From assembly GCF_000428945.1 (NCBI RefSeq), contig NZ_AUAX01000006.1, positions 124,001 through 188,000 on the forward strand: a DNA stretch of 64,000 nucleotides. Direction: 5' to 3'. A program made the translations under genes and the position numbers. This stretch comes from Hamadaea tsunoensis DSM 44101. GTDB taxonomy: Bacteria; Actinomycetota; Actinomycetes; Mycobacteriales; Micromonosporaceae. The notes under the pieces were generated by a model. It did not search any database, was not told the origin of the DNA, and saw only the letters and a list, made by a program, of their open reading frames with translations. Shown here in pieces: positions 50,632-58,752 of this stretch (positions are counted from its first letter, which is position 1; every line of letters starts with the position of its first letter).

Positions 50632-51396
50632 ATGCGATCCGCACGACGTCTGGCCGCCGGCATCGGCCTCGGGCTGCTGCTGGGCCTGCCTCTGCTCGCG
50701 GCGCCGGCACTGGCCGCCGGCGACGAGGGGCAGACCCAGGTGGAGTTCAACGGCGGCGGCCTCGGCCTGCTGCTGTGCGGTTCCCGGCCGAACACCTCGG
50801 CGGTGACCATCAAGTCGGAGAGCAAGGTCGTCTTCGTCAACAACCTCGGCCAGGGCGCGACCCTGCAGATCGACGGCGAGAACGGCGGCCCCATCACCGA
50901 CGGCCAGGCGGTCGAGGTGCAGTTCCACCGCGGCCCGGTCGCGGTCGCGATGGTCCCCGACTGCCTGCTCGACCTGGGCGGCAACGGATCGTACGAACCC
51001 GTCACGGTGAATGTGACGTCGGCCTCGCCGTCCGGCGGAAAGACGGCCAGCTCACCGCATACGGTGAAGCCGCGTACCTCGCCGAAGCCCAGGTCGTCGG
51101 CGTCCGCCGCGGCCGCCGCGGCGACCCCGTCCGCCGAGGCCTCGCTGGACGCGCCGCTCCTGCCGCTCGACCCGAGCGACGGCACCACCGACCCGTCCGG
51201 GGACTTCGGTGCGACCGATCCGGCCGTCGCGCCCGACGGCACTCCGGTGACCTCGCTGACGGCGGGCGACACGCCGACGGATAAGGGACCAATCGGACTT
51301 CTGGCAATTATTGCTACAGTATGCGTCGTAGGCGTTTCAGTCGGCGCGATCCGGGTGATCGTCAGCCAGCGGGCAACTCGGGCGGAGTTCGCCTAG
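50632..51396 (+). CDS. secreted or cell-surface protein with C-terminal membrane anchor, unknown
   Basis: The 254-residue protein has a classical signal peptide (MRSARRLAAGIGLGLLLG, cleavage likely after ALA near 28), a beta-rich folded domain (about 35-125) with two cysteines (LLLCGS, PDCLLD), a Ser/Pro/Ala/Asp-rich stretch (about 130-220) and a membrane helix (IGLLAIIATVCVVGVSVGAI) with a short basic tail. It looks like a wall-spanning surface protein. Family not recognised. ATG 50632 follows GGGGAG. Confidence 0.75.
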   Translation: MRSARRLAAGIGLGLLLGLPLLAAPALAAGDEGQTQVEFNGGGLGLLLCGSRPNTSAVTIKSESKVVFVNNLGQGATLQIDGENGGPITDGQAVEVQFHRGPVAVAMVPDCLLDLGGNGSYEPVTVNVTSASPSGGKTASSPHTVKPRTSPKPRSSASAAAAAATPSAEASLDAPLLPLDPSDGTTDPSGDFGATDPAVAPDGTPVTSLTAGDTPTDKGPIGLLAIIATVCVVGVSVGAIRVIVSQRATRAEFA

Positions 51397-51741
51397 TACC
51401 CGAAAACGCCGCGTAGAATGTAGTACATAACAGGCTCCGCGAGGCGCCTCTCATCCAACCTCGTCGGTGTGGTCGTTCCTCCCCAGGTCCCACCCAGCAG
51501 AACTGGATGAGAGCGCCTCGCGGCTTTTTGCGCCCCGCCCGTGGGTCCGCCTGCGCCGCCCGCGGGTCCGCGGCCGGCGTGGGCGGCGTCACCAGCCCGA
51601 AGTCGCGGGTCGCCCCCGAGTAGATCAAGTCCTCCCTGTAAGATTGCCCGGTTCGTCTTCCGCTCCCTGCGGAAGACGGCGACGCACGACCTCCTGCCGC
51701 GGAAGGACCGCGGCCGTCAGCCCAGAGGAGGTGAGCACGTC
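51397..51741 (+). other. rpsF upstream region with structured RNA candidate
   Basis: This 345-nt spacer contains a -10-like TAGAAT (51412-51417), a long hairpin with T-run (51437-51529) and about 200 nt more before rpsF. No gene is visible in it. Confidence 0.6.
51437..51529 (+). terminator. long stem-loop with T-run; terminator, attenuator or small RNA
   Basis: 51437-51457 pairs with 51504-51523 over 20 bp with a single bulged base, closing a 46-nt loop, followed by CTTTTTG. A -10-like TAGAAT lies 19 nt before the stem, so the hairpin could end a small RNA of about 105 nt, or it may simply terminate the upstream surface-protein gene. Confidence 0.75.
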
Positions 51742-52032
51742 TTGCGTCATTACGAGATCATGGTGATCCTCGATGCTTCGCTCGAGGAGCGCACCGTCGC
51801 CCCGTCGCTCGACACGTATCTGAACGTGATCCGGACGTCGGGTGGTTCGGTGGAGAAGCTCGACGTCTGGGGCCGCCGGCGCCTGTCGTTCGAGATCAAC
51901 AAGAAGGCCGAGGGCATCTACGCCGTCATCGACCTGCAGGCGGAGCCTGCGGCCGTGGCCGAGCTGGACCGTCAGCTGCGACTCAACGAGTCCGTGCTGC
52001 GTACCAAGGTCATCCGCCCGGAAGTTCGCTGA
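51742..52032 (+). CDS. rpsF: 30S ribosomal protein S6
   Basis: The 96-residue protein ([17 protein letters not shown]... [16 protein letters not shown]) is S6, which pairs with S18 on the small subunit platform. Alignment to known S6 N-termini (MRHYE) places the start at TTG 51742, with AGAGGAGGTG 9 nt upstream; the nearby GTG at 51731 is out of frame. A TTG start in a ribosomal protein gene is unusual and could lower translation. It heads rpsF-ssb-rpsR-rplI. Confidence 0.95.
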   Translation: MRHYEIMVILDASLEERTVAPSLDTYLNVIRTSGGSVEKLDVWGRRRLSFEINKKAEGIYAVIDLQAEPAAVAELDRQLRLNESVLRTKVIRPEVR

Positions 52033-52145
52033 CAGCGATTTCCGGGGACACCCAGAACCGCTAGCCAGCGACTGTCGTAGGCCCGTGAGAGCCTGTCGAC
52101 AGAACGCAGATGCCCAAGGTAGTAGCCAGGCCAAGGAGTCGAGTC

Positions 52146-52670
52146 ATGGCTGGAGAAACCATCATCACCGTCATCGGCAATCTGACCGATGATCCCGAAT
52201 TGCGCTTCACCCCGTCGGGTGCCGCCGTCGCCAAGTTCCGCATCGCTTCCACGCCGCGGACCCTGGACCGGGACTCCGGCCAGTGGAAGGACGGCGAGCC
52301 GCTCTTCCTGCAGTGTTCGGTGTGGCGGCAGGTGGCGGAGAACGTCGCCGAGTCGCTGCAGCGAGGCGCCCGCGTGATCGTGTCCGGCCGGCTTCGCCAG
52401 CGGTCGTACGAGACCCGCGAGGGCGAGAAGCGTACCGTCTTCGAGCTCGAGGTCGACGAGATCGGCCCTTCGCTGAAGTACGCGACGGCGAAGGTGCAGA
52501 AGATGTCGCGCTCCGGCGGAGGCGGCGGTGGTGGCGGCTTCGGCGGCGGCTCCGGCTCCGGCGGCGGCAACAGCGGGGGCGGCGGCGGTTTCGCCGACGA
52601 CCCGTGGGCTACCGCGGCACCGGCCGGCGGCGGTTCGGGTGGCAACTTCGACGACGAGCCACCGTTCTAA
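52146..52670 (+). CDS. ssb: single-stranded DNA-binding protein
   Basis: The 174-residue SSB has the OB fold ([22 protein letters not shown] to about 110; [18 protein letters not shown]), a Gly-rich linker of about 45 residues and the acidic C-terminal tip FDDEPPF that binds replication partners. Actinobacterial SSBs typically have this Gly-rich tail. It lies 113 nt after rpsF and 21 nt before rpsR. Confidence 0.97.
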   Translation: MAGETIITVIGNLTDDPELRFTPSGAAVAKFRIASTPRTLDRDSGQWKDGEPLFLQCSVWRQVAENVAESLQRGARVIVSGRLRQRSYETREGEKRTVFELEVDEIGPSLKYATAKVQKMSRSGGGGGGGGFGGGSGSGGGNSGGGGGFADDPWATAAPAGGGSGGNFDDEPPF

Positions 52671-52691
52671 AGATCACTGGAGCACTGAGCA

Positions 52692-52931
52692 ATGGCTAAG
52701 GCTGCCGCGCTTCGCAAGCCGAAGAAGAAGGTGAACCCGCTCGAGAAGGAGGGGGTCACCTACATCGACTACAAGGACACCGCGCTGCTGCGCAAGTTCA
52801 TCTCGGACCGCGGAAAGATCCGCGCGCGCCGAGTGACGGGTGTGACCACCCAGCAGCAGCGCCAGATCGCTCGTGCGGTCAAGAACGCCCGTGAGATGGC
52901 GCTCCTGCCGTACACGAGCACCGGGCGCTGA
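52692..52931 (+). CDS. rpsR: 30S ribosomal protein S18
   Basis: The 79-residue basic protein contains [26 protein letters not shown] and ends in [16 protein letters not shown], the S18 signature. It has no cysteines, so it is the zinc-independent type; a Cys-containing paralogue often occurs elsewhere in actinomycetes. Confidence 0.97.
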   Translation: MAKAAALRKPKKKVNPLEKEGVTYIDYKDTALLRKFISDRGKIRARRVTGVTTQQQRQIARAVKNAREMALLPYTSTGR

Positions 52932-52945
52932 GGGGAGGCACCATT

Positions 52946-53395
52946 ATGAAGATCATCCTGACTCATGAGGTGACCGGCCTCGGTACCCCGGGCGACATCG
53001 TGGAGGTCAAGGACGGCTACGGCCGTAACTACCTGCTGCCGCAGGGCTTCGCGATCGCCTGGACCAAGGGTGCGGAGAAGCAGGTCGTGCTGATCAAGCG
53101 GGCGCGTGACGCCCGTGAGATCCGCGACCTCGGCCACGCCAACGAGGTCAAGGCCCAGCTCGAGGGGCTCAACGTCCGGCTCGGCGCGCGCGCCGGCGAC
53201 GGCGGCCGCCTCTTCGGCTCGGTCACGCCGGTCGAGGTCGTCGCCGCGGTGAAGGCCGCCGGCGGTCCGAACCTCGACCGCCGCCGGGTCGAACTGCCCG
53301 GGCACATCAAGTCCCTCGGCGCATACCAGGTGCACGTCAAGCTGCACCCCGAGGTGACGGCCAAGTTCTCCGTGAACGTGGTCGCCGCCAAGTAG
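52946..53395 (+). CDS. rplI: 50S ribosomal protein L9
   Basis: The 149-residue protein has the L9 N-terminal domain ([32 protein letters not shown]) with the [20 protein letters not shown] signature, a connecting helix and the C-terminal domain ending [22 protein letters not shown] precedes the ATG by 9 nt. A strong terminator follows, ending the ribosomal operon. Confidence 0.97.
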   Translation: MKIILTHEVTGLGTPGDIVEVKDGYGRNYLLPQGFAIAWTKGAEKQVVLIKRARDAREIRDLGHANEVKAQLEGLNVRLGARAGDGGRLFGSVTPVEVVAAVKAAGGPNLDRRRVELPGHIKSLGAYQVHVKLHPEVTAKFSVNVVAAK

Positions 53396-53408
53396 GCGTA
53401 CGGACTCG

Positions 53409-53442
53409 AACGGGGGCCGGTGCGGTTGCACCGGCCCCCGTT
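53409..53442. terminator. intrinsic terminator after rplI
   Basis: AACGGGGGCCGGTGC (53409-53423) and GCACCGGCCCCCGTT (53428-53442) form a perfect 15-bp stem with loop GGTT followed by TCC. It lies between the convergent rplI and vWA-lipoprotein genes. Confidence 0.92.
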
Positions 53443-53459
53443 TCCATTCCCGACGAAGG

Positions 53460-54944
53460 TCAGCTGCCGTTCCGGGCGGCCAGCCGCATACCGTCGACGA
53501 GCTCGTCCACCTGGCGGTCGTTGAGCTCGTCCGCGACGCCACCGGCGATCTCCTGCAGCCGCGCGAGGGCGATCTCGTTGCCGTAGGGGCTGCGGCGCAA
53601 CAGCTCCGCGAAGTACCCCGCGGCGTACGCGAGCCGGAGATGCGGATCCGCCGCCGCGAAGGAACCCGACAGTTGCCGGGCGAGCACGGTGGACCCCTGC
53701 TCGGCGGCCTCGTGCGTCTTCGGATCCTGCCAACGCACCTGGACGCGGGCGATCGTGTCCCCCGCCGCCACGCCGTCCGCCAGCCGCACGACGTACAGCG
53801 CGGTCACGGAATGGCCGGGGCCGACCTCGCCGCCGTCGACCGTGTCGTTGCGGAAGTCGGAGGCGGCCAGTTTCCGGTCCTCGTACCCGACGAGGCGGTA
53901 CGACTCGACCGCCGAGGTGAAGGTGACCTGGGCCTTGGCGTCCATCGCGCGTACCGAGACGTTGGCGGGCAGCCGGTGGACGAAGACGTCACGGGCCTGC
54001 GCCCGGTTGCCGACGTAGACCACGAAACCGTCGCCCTTGTCGGCCAGCCGTTCCATGAGGCTGTCGCCGTAGTCCGAGCCCACTCCGACGCCGAGCAGCG
54101 TGATCTCCTTGTCGGCCTCGGCGCGTACCTTGCGCAGGATCGGGTCGGCCTCCGTGTCGCCGACGTTGGCGAGCCCGTCGGACAGGACGATCACCCGGTT
54201 GGACGCCTGCGGGCGGAACCCGTCCCGGGCTACTTCATACCCCGTCGTCAGGCCTGATTCGAGGTTGGTGCTGCCGCCGGCGTGCAGTGAGTCGATCCCC
54301 TTGTCCAGGTCCTCCAGCCGGCTCACCGGCGTCATGTTCAGGCGTACGGTCGCCCGGTCGTTGAAGGTCACCAGCGCCACGGAGTCGGTGGGGCGCAGCT
54401 GGCGGGCCAGGTAGTGCAGGGCGTCCTGGACGAGGTCGAGCTTGCCGGTCTCCGACATCGAACCCGAGACGTCGATGACGAACGTGAGCGCCACGTCCGG
54501 CCGGGTGCCGCCGGTGTCCGCCCGCGTCTGCAGGCCGACCCGCATCAGGCGTACGCGGTCCACCTCGTCCTCGTGGTGCGCCGAAGGCATGGCGGAACCG
54601 TCGACGTTGACGGTGAACCCGTCGCCGGCCGGCTGCGGGTAGTCCATGTCGAAGGCGTTGACGAACTCCTCCGGCCGGGGGTTCGACGCGTCCGGCCAGC
54701 GCCCGTCCTTGAGCTGCTGCAACGCGTACGTGTAAGAGGCGGTGTCCACGTCGAGGGCGAAGGTGGACGGGCGGTCGGCGGACGTCTGCGGACTGATCTC
54801 GCCGCCGCCGCGGTTGTCGCCGCCTTGCGCGGGCTTGTTGACACCGTTGCTCGAGCCGCTGTCCGACGACGAGCAGCCGGCCAGCGCGAGCCCGGCGAGG
54901 GCGACACCGGCCAGGAAGACGGTCGCACCCCGGGTGAATCTCAT
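53460..54944 (-). CDS. von Willebrand factor A domain lipoprotein (YfbK-like)
   Basis: The 494-residue protein has a lipoprotein signal peptide with lipobox LAGC (Cys about 23), a Ser/Gly linker, the YfbK-type N-terminal domain (TFALDVDTASYTYALQQL, RPEEFVNAFDMDY), a vWA domain with the MIDAS motif DVSGSMS (about 157) and a C-terminal DUF3520-like region. It should sit on the outer face of the membrane and bind partners through a metal. Function unknown. A 17-bp direct repeat overlaps its promoter region. Confidence 0.88.
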   Translation of the reverse strand: MRFTRGATVFLAGVALAGLALAGCSSSDSGSSNGVNKPAQGGDNRGGGEISPQTSADRPSTFALDVDTASYTYALQQLKDGRWPDASNPRPEEFVNAFDMDYPQPAGDGFTVNVDGSAMPSAHHEDEVDRVRLMRVGLQTRADTGGTRPDVALTFVIDVSGSMSETGKLDLVQDALHYLARQLRPTDSVALVTFNDRATVRLNMTPVSRLEDLDKGIDSLHAGGSTNLESGLTTGYEVARDGFRPQASNRVIVLSDGLANVGDTEADPILRKVRAEADKEITLLGVGVGSDYGDSLMERLADKGDGFVVYVGNRAQARDVFVHRLPANVSVRAMDAKAQVTFTSAVESYRLVGYEDRKLAASDFRNDTVDGGEVGPGHSVTALYVVRLADGVAAGDTIARVQVRWQDPKTHEAAEQGSTVLARQLSGSFAAADPHLRLAYAAGYFAELLRRSPYGNEIALARLQEIAGGVADELNDRQVDELVDGMRLAARNGS

Positions 54945-54963
54945 GGCCTACTCCATCCCGTGA

Positions 54964-54995
54964 AGGTCATCGTGAGTCTGAGGTCATCGTGAGTC
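54964..54995. repeat. tandem direct repeat upstream of the vWA gene, possible operator
   Basis: AGGTCATCGTGAGTC occurs at 54964-54978 and 54981-54995, 17 bp apart, 20-51 nt upstream of the lipoprotein start. Direct repeats near 1.5 helical turns are typical of response-regulator sites, but the binder is unknown. Confidence 0.5.
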
Positions 54996-55214
54996 GAGGA
55001 AACTGCCGGATTCGACGGCTGGAGTTCCCGCACGCTCCGTTCGTGTCCGTAGCGCAATGTGAACGCAATCGCCGTGACCGTATCGATCTCGGGCTGTGAC
55101 CAGCGGCGGGGAACGTCCGGAAGGCCCGCGGCGTCCACAGCGGATTCGACACGCCGGGCCAAGTTTTTGCCACACACACCCTGTGATTTCCATTTTCGCA
55201 GTTCAGGGGCACAA

Positions 55215-55310
55215 TGTGGATAGCCGGTCGGCAGTTATCCACAAGCTGTGCACAGGGTTACCCACAGGTCCAGCCCAGTTGTCCACAGGTTGTCCAGAGC
55301 TCTGTCCACC
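55215..55310. promoter_or_regulatory. cluster of DnaA boxes upstream of dnaB
   Basis: Within 96 bp lie two perfect boxes, TTATCCACA (55235-55243) and TTGTCCACA (55279-55287), three with one mismatch, TGTGGATAG (55215-55223, reverse), TTACCCACA (55258-55266) and TTGTCCAGA (55290-55298), and a weaker CTGTCCACC (55302-55310). Five read in the same direction. The cluster begins about 205 nt upstream of the dnaB start. Confidence 0.8.
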
Positions 55311-55420
55311 GGGGTGTTTGTCTTTGCGGCACGGGGTTCGTAACGTCAAGTCTTCTGTGCCTGAGAATCAGGGCGGCCGGCCCATACCGAGTCGCGATGC
55401 GAGTGGCGGGGTGGGGTGCT

Positions 55421-56830
55421 ATGTCCATCGATGAGGTACGCGACCAGGCGAAGTTCCCCGTGTCCGGTGCGCCGGCGCAGGCGGAGCGCGGTACGCCCGC
55501 GTACGAGCGCACGCCCCCGCAGGACGTGGCGGCCGAGCAGAGCGTGATCGGCGGCATGCTGCTGAGCAAGGACGCCATCGCCGACGTGGTGGAGATCCTG
55601 CGCTCGTCCGACTTCTACCGCCCGGCCCACGCGACGATCTTCGACGCCGTCGTCGACCTGTTCGGCCGGGGCGAGCCCGCCGACGCGGTGACGGTGGCGG
55701 CCGCGCTGGACAGCCGCGGCGACCTCAGCCGGATCGGTGGCGCGCCCTACCTGCACACGCTGCTCAACTCGGTACCGACGGCGGCCAACGCGGCGTACTA
55801 CGCCCGGATCGTCAACGAGCGTGCCATCCTGCGCCGGCTCGTCGAGGCCGGCACCAAGATCGTCCAGCTGGGCTACGGCTCGGCCGCCGGCGCCGGCCGC
55901 GACGTCGACGACGTGGTGGACCTCGCCCAGCAGGCCATCTACGACGTGACCGAACGCCGGGTGAGCGAGGACTTCGCCGTCCTCGCCGACCTGCTGCAGC
56001 CCACCCTCGACGAGATCGAGGCGGTCGGCGCGCAGGGCGGCGTCATGTCCGGCGTCCCCACGGGCTTCTCCGACCTGGACCGCCTGCTCAACGGGTTGCA
56101 TCCAGGACAGCTGATCATCGTGGCCGGCCGGCCCGGTCTCGGCAAGTCGACGGCCGGCATGGACTTCGCCCGCAGCGCCGCCATCCGGCACAACCTGGCC
56201 AGCGCCATCTTCTCCTTGGAAATGTCCAAGGTCGAGATCGTGACCCGTCTGCTGAGCGCCGAGGCGCGCGTACCCATGCACGTCCTGCGGTCCGGCCAGC
56301 TCTCGGACGACGACTGGACCAAGCTCGCGCGGCGGATGGGCGAGATCAGCGAGGCGCCGATCTTCGTCGACGACACGCCCAACATGAACCTCATGGAGAT
56401 CCGGGCGAAGGCCCGCCGCCTCAAGCAGCGGCACGATCTCAAGCTGATCGTGGTCGACTATCTCCAGCTCATGACCTCGCCGAAGCGTACCGAGAGCCGC
56501 CAGCAGGAGGTCGCCGACCTGTCTCGTGGCCTGAAGCTGCTGGCCAAGGAGGTCGAGTGCCCGGTGATCGCGGTCAGTCAGCTGAACCGTGGTCCCGAGC
56601 AGCGTACGGACAAGCGACCGCAGCTGTCCGACCTGCGTGAGTCCGGCTCGATCGAGCAGGACGCCGACGTCGTCATCCTCCTGCACCGCGACGACTACTA
56701 CGACAAGGAATCGCCGCGGGCGGGCGAGGCGGACTTCATCGTCGCCAAGCACCGAAACGGCCCGACCGACACCGTCACCGTCGCGGCTCAGCTGCACCTC
56801 TCGCGCTTCGTCGACATGGCCATGAACTGA
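55421..56830 (+). CDS. dnaB: replicative DNA helicase DnaB
   Basis: DnaB is the hexameric helicase of the replication fork. The 469-residue protein has the N-terminal helical domain (PPQDVAAEQSVIGGMLLSKDAIADVVEIL, from about 32) and the RecA-like ATPase with Walker A GRPGLGKSTAGMDFA (about 240-254), FSLEMSK, Walker B LIVVDYLQLM (about 344-353), the arginine-rich RESGSIEQDADVVILLHR and C-terminal KHRNGPTDTVTV. No intein interrupts it. ATG 55421 is preceded by GGGGTG; the frame is open further upstream through the DnaA-box cluster without similarity. Confidence 0.97.
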   Translation: MSIDEVRDQAKFPVSGAPAQAERGTPAYERTPPQDVAAEQSVIGGMLLSKDAIADVVEILRSSDFYRPAHATIFDAVVDLFGRGEPADAVTVAAALDSRGDLSRIGGAPYLHTLLNSVPTAANAAYYARIVNERAILRRLVEAGTKIVQLGYGSAAGAGRDVDDVVDLAQQAIYDVTERRVSEDFAVLADLLQPTLDEIEAVGAQGGVMSGVPTGFSDLDRLLNGLHPGQLIIVAGRPGLGKSTAGMDFARSAAIRHNLASAIFSLEMSKVEIVTRLLSAEARVPMHVLRSGQLSDDDWTKLARRMGEISEAPIFVDDTPNMNLMEIRAKARRLKQRHDLKLIVVDYLQLMTSPKRTESRQQEVADLSRGLKLLAKEVECPVIAVSQLNRGPEQRTDKRPQLSDLRESGSIEQDADVVILLHRDDYYDKESPRAGEADFIVAKHRNGPTDTVTVAAQLHLSRFVDMAMN

Positions 56831-56842
56831 GGTCACGCTCGG

Positions 56843-56848
56843 TAGAGT
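56843..56848 (+). promoter_or_regulatory. candidate -10 element, leaderless promoter
   Basis: TAGAGT ends 7 nt before ATG 56856, with no ribosome-binding site between, as in other leaderless starts of this window. Confidence 0.4.
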
Positions 56849-56855
56849 GCTGATC

Positions 56856-57491
56856 ATGATCGGCTTCCTGCACACCTCGCCGGTGCATGTCCCGACCTTC
56901 GACCGGCTCGCGGCCGAGGTGGCCCCGGGCACGCCGGTGCGGCACGTCGTGGACGAGTCGATGCTGGCCGACGCGCGCGCGGGCATGGCGTACACCGGGA
57001 AGCTGTCCAAGGCGATCCACGGCCTGGAGGGGTCGACGGTGATCGTGTGCACCTGCTCGACGATCGGTGCGCACGCCGAGGCGGCCGACCCGCGCGTGAT
57101 CCGCGTCGACCGCCCGATGGCCGCCCGCGCCGCGCGTTATCCACGGGTCGCGGTGGTCGCGGCCCTGGCCAGCACGCTGGCGCCGACCGAGCGCCTGCTC
57201 CGGGAAGAGGCCGCGCGGGCCGGCACCGCGCCCGCGCTGGTCGAGGTCGCGTGCCTCGACGCGTGGTCCCTGTTCGAGGCCGGTGACCTGCCCGCCTATC
57301 ACCAGGCCATAGCTTCCCGGGTACGCGGGGTCGCGCCGGACGTGGACGCGGTCGTGCTGGCTCAGGCGTCGATGGCGCCGGCGCTGGACTATCTCGCGGA
57401 CCTGACGGTCCCGGTCCTGGCCAGCCCACGTTCGGCGGTGGAGTACGTGGTCCGCAGCAGCGGCGCCCACGCGGCGAGGACGACCGGGTAG
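56856..57491 (+). CDS. Asp/Glu racemase-like protein
   Basis: The 211-residue protein starts MIGFLHTSPVHVPTFDRL and has the two features of the aspartate/glutamate racemase superfamily, a conserved Cys in CTCSTIGAHAE (about 65-75) and a second Cys in EVACLDAW (about 137), with a C-terminal ALDYLADLTVPVLASPRSAVEYV. Substrate unknown; a hydantoin- or Asp-racemase role is possible. Its last 103 bp overlap the 3' end of the convergent GT87-type gene, so one of the two stops may be a late extension. Confidence 0.78.
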   Translation: MIGFLHTSPVHVPTFDRLAAEVAPGTPVRHVVDESMLADARAGMAYTGKLSKAIHGLEGSTVIVCTCSTIGAHAEAADPRVIRVDRPMAARAARYPRVAVVAALASTLAPTERLLREEAARAGTAPALVEVACLDAWSLFEAGDLPAYHQAIASRVRGVAPDVDAVVLAQASMAPALDYLADLTVPVLASPRSAVEYVVRSSGAHAARTTG

Positions 57492-58678
57492 AGCAGGTAG
57501 CCGAACCGGGTCGCCGGCATCAGCAGGATCGCGATCAGCAGCCCGCCCGCACCGAAGAGCGCCGCTCTCGCCACTGTGGTGGGTGGCCGGTGGACCAGGG
57601 CGGCACCGAGGCCGGCGATCGACGACAGCAGCAAGGCGATGACGAGCTGGCGGCCGTCAGGCAGGTGCACCGAGAGCAGGTAGCCGGGCAGCGGTGAGGC
57701 GGCCGGGCTCGTGACCAGGCCGTGTCCCATCGGGAAGCGGACGATGTTCTCGACCACCGAGCTTGTGTTGATCGCCAGCATCGGCACCAGGACCAGCAAC
57801 GGAATGGCGAGAGCGGCGCTCGCGTACGCGTACAGGAAGCGGCGGGCGCGGACGAAGACGACCACGCCCAGCACCACGGCGATCGGCAGGGCCGTCAGCT
57901 TCAGGGCGCCGGCACAGCCGATCACCACCCCGGCGGCCACCCAGCGGTCGCGTACGCACAACGCGCACGCGAGCAGCGCCAGTGCGACGACGGGCACGTC
58001 ATCCCCGCCCGTGGCCAGGGTCAGCGCCGCCAACGGGAGCACCGTGACCGCCTGCAGCGCCCGAAGACCGGCCTCGGTACGCAACGGCGTACGGGTGCCG
58101 CCCAGCAGGAGCAGCGCACACACGACGGCCACGGTGCTCAGCAGGGTCATGCCGACCCGCGCATCCGTCCACCACGCGACTCCGCCGATCGCCCGGGGGA
58201 GGCCGGCGATCGCCATCCCCGGCTGGTAGGGCAGGTAGTCGGCCAGCCGCAACGGGCTCGGTACGGCCGCGATGGCGGCCCGGTCCAGGTAAGGCGTACC
58301 GGTGTGCAGCATGCGTACGCCGGCCGCCTCGATGACCAGCACCTCCTCCTGGGCGCGGTCGGCCCGCCCGGCCGCTCTCTCGTGCGCCTGGAGAACGAGG
58401 GGCAGCAGAGCGGTCGCCGTCCACGTGAGTCCGGTGAGAACCGTGCGGGCGGGTCGCGTACGCAGTCCGACGGCGATGATCGCGGCGGCCAGGTAGCCCC
58501 AGGCGGCCACCGATGCCCAGGCCCGGTGCGGGGCGAGGACCGACCAACGCCACGTGAGCACCGCGAACAACGCCGATACGGCGTAGATGAGAACGTCGGC
58601 CGAGCGACCGACGGCGAGCAGCCGCTCCGTCACCTCTCGCGCGGAACGGGTTGGCCGCGGCGTGAGCGGGACCGGCAT
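57389..58678 (-). CDS. GT87/DUF2029-type integral membrane protein
   Basis: The 429-residue protein has about 10-11 membrane segments and a first extracytoplasmic loop with GTPYLDRAAI and PSPLRLADYLPYQPG, like GT87 mannosyltransferases; the acidic residue cluster at the active loop is weak. It is distinct from the GT87 gene next to ponA. Start ATG 58678. It converges on and overlaps the racemase-like gene by 103 bp. Substrate unknown. Confidence 0.78.
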   Translation of the reverse strand: MPVPLTPRPTRSAREVTERLLAVGRSADVLIYAVSALFAVLTWRWSVLAPHRAWASVAAWGYLAAAIIAVGLRTRPARTVLTGLTWTATALLPLVLQAHERAAGRADRAQEEVLVIEAAGVRMLHTGTPYLDRAAIAAVPSPLRLADYLPYQPGMAIAGLPRAIGGVAWWTDARVGMTLLSTVAVVCALLLLGGTRTPLRTEAGLRALQAVTVLPLAALTLATGGDDVPVVALALLACALCVRDRWVAAGVVIGCAGALKLTALPIAVVLGVVVFVRARRFLYAYASAALAIPLLVLVPMLAINTSSVVENIVRFPMGHGLVTSPAASPLPGYLLSVHLPDGRQLVIALLLSSIAGLGAALVHRPPTTVARAALFGAGGLLIAILLMPATRFGYLLYPVVLAAWAPLLRTTYSTAERGLARTGTVRSAR

Positions 58679-58752
58679 TCTCGCAGTGTGCCGGTCAATC
58701 CGCCTATATCACTGTGAAACGCCGAAATGGGGCATACTGCAACGACGGGCGG

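Larger units (their letters stand above)
54945..55420. other. divergent spacer between vWA lipoprotein and dnaB
   Basis: This 476-nt spacer has no credible gene. It holds a 17-bp direct repeat next to the lipoprotein gene (54964-54995) and a cluster of DnaA boxes (55215-55310). Confidence 0.7.

Noticed and set aside
55215-55310. The DnaA-box cluster as the main chromosomal origin
   Set aside because: It has too few boxes and no dnaN next to it, and dnaA itself lies at the window's left end beside the expected origin.
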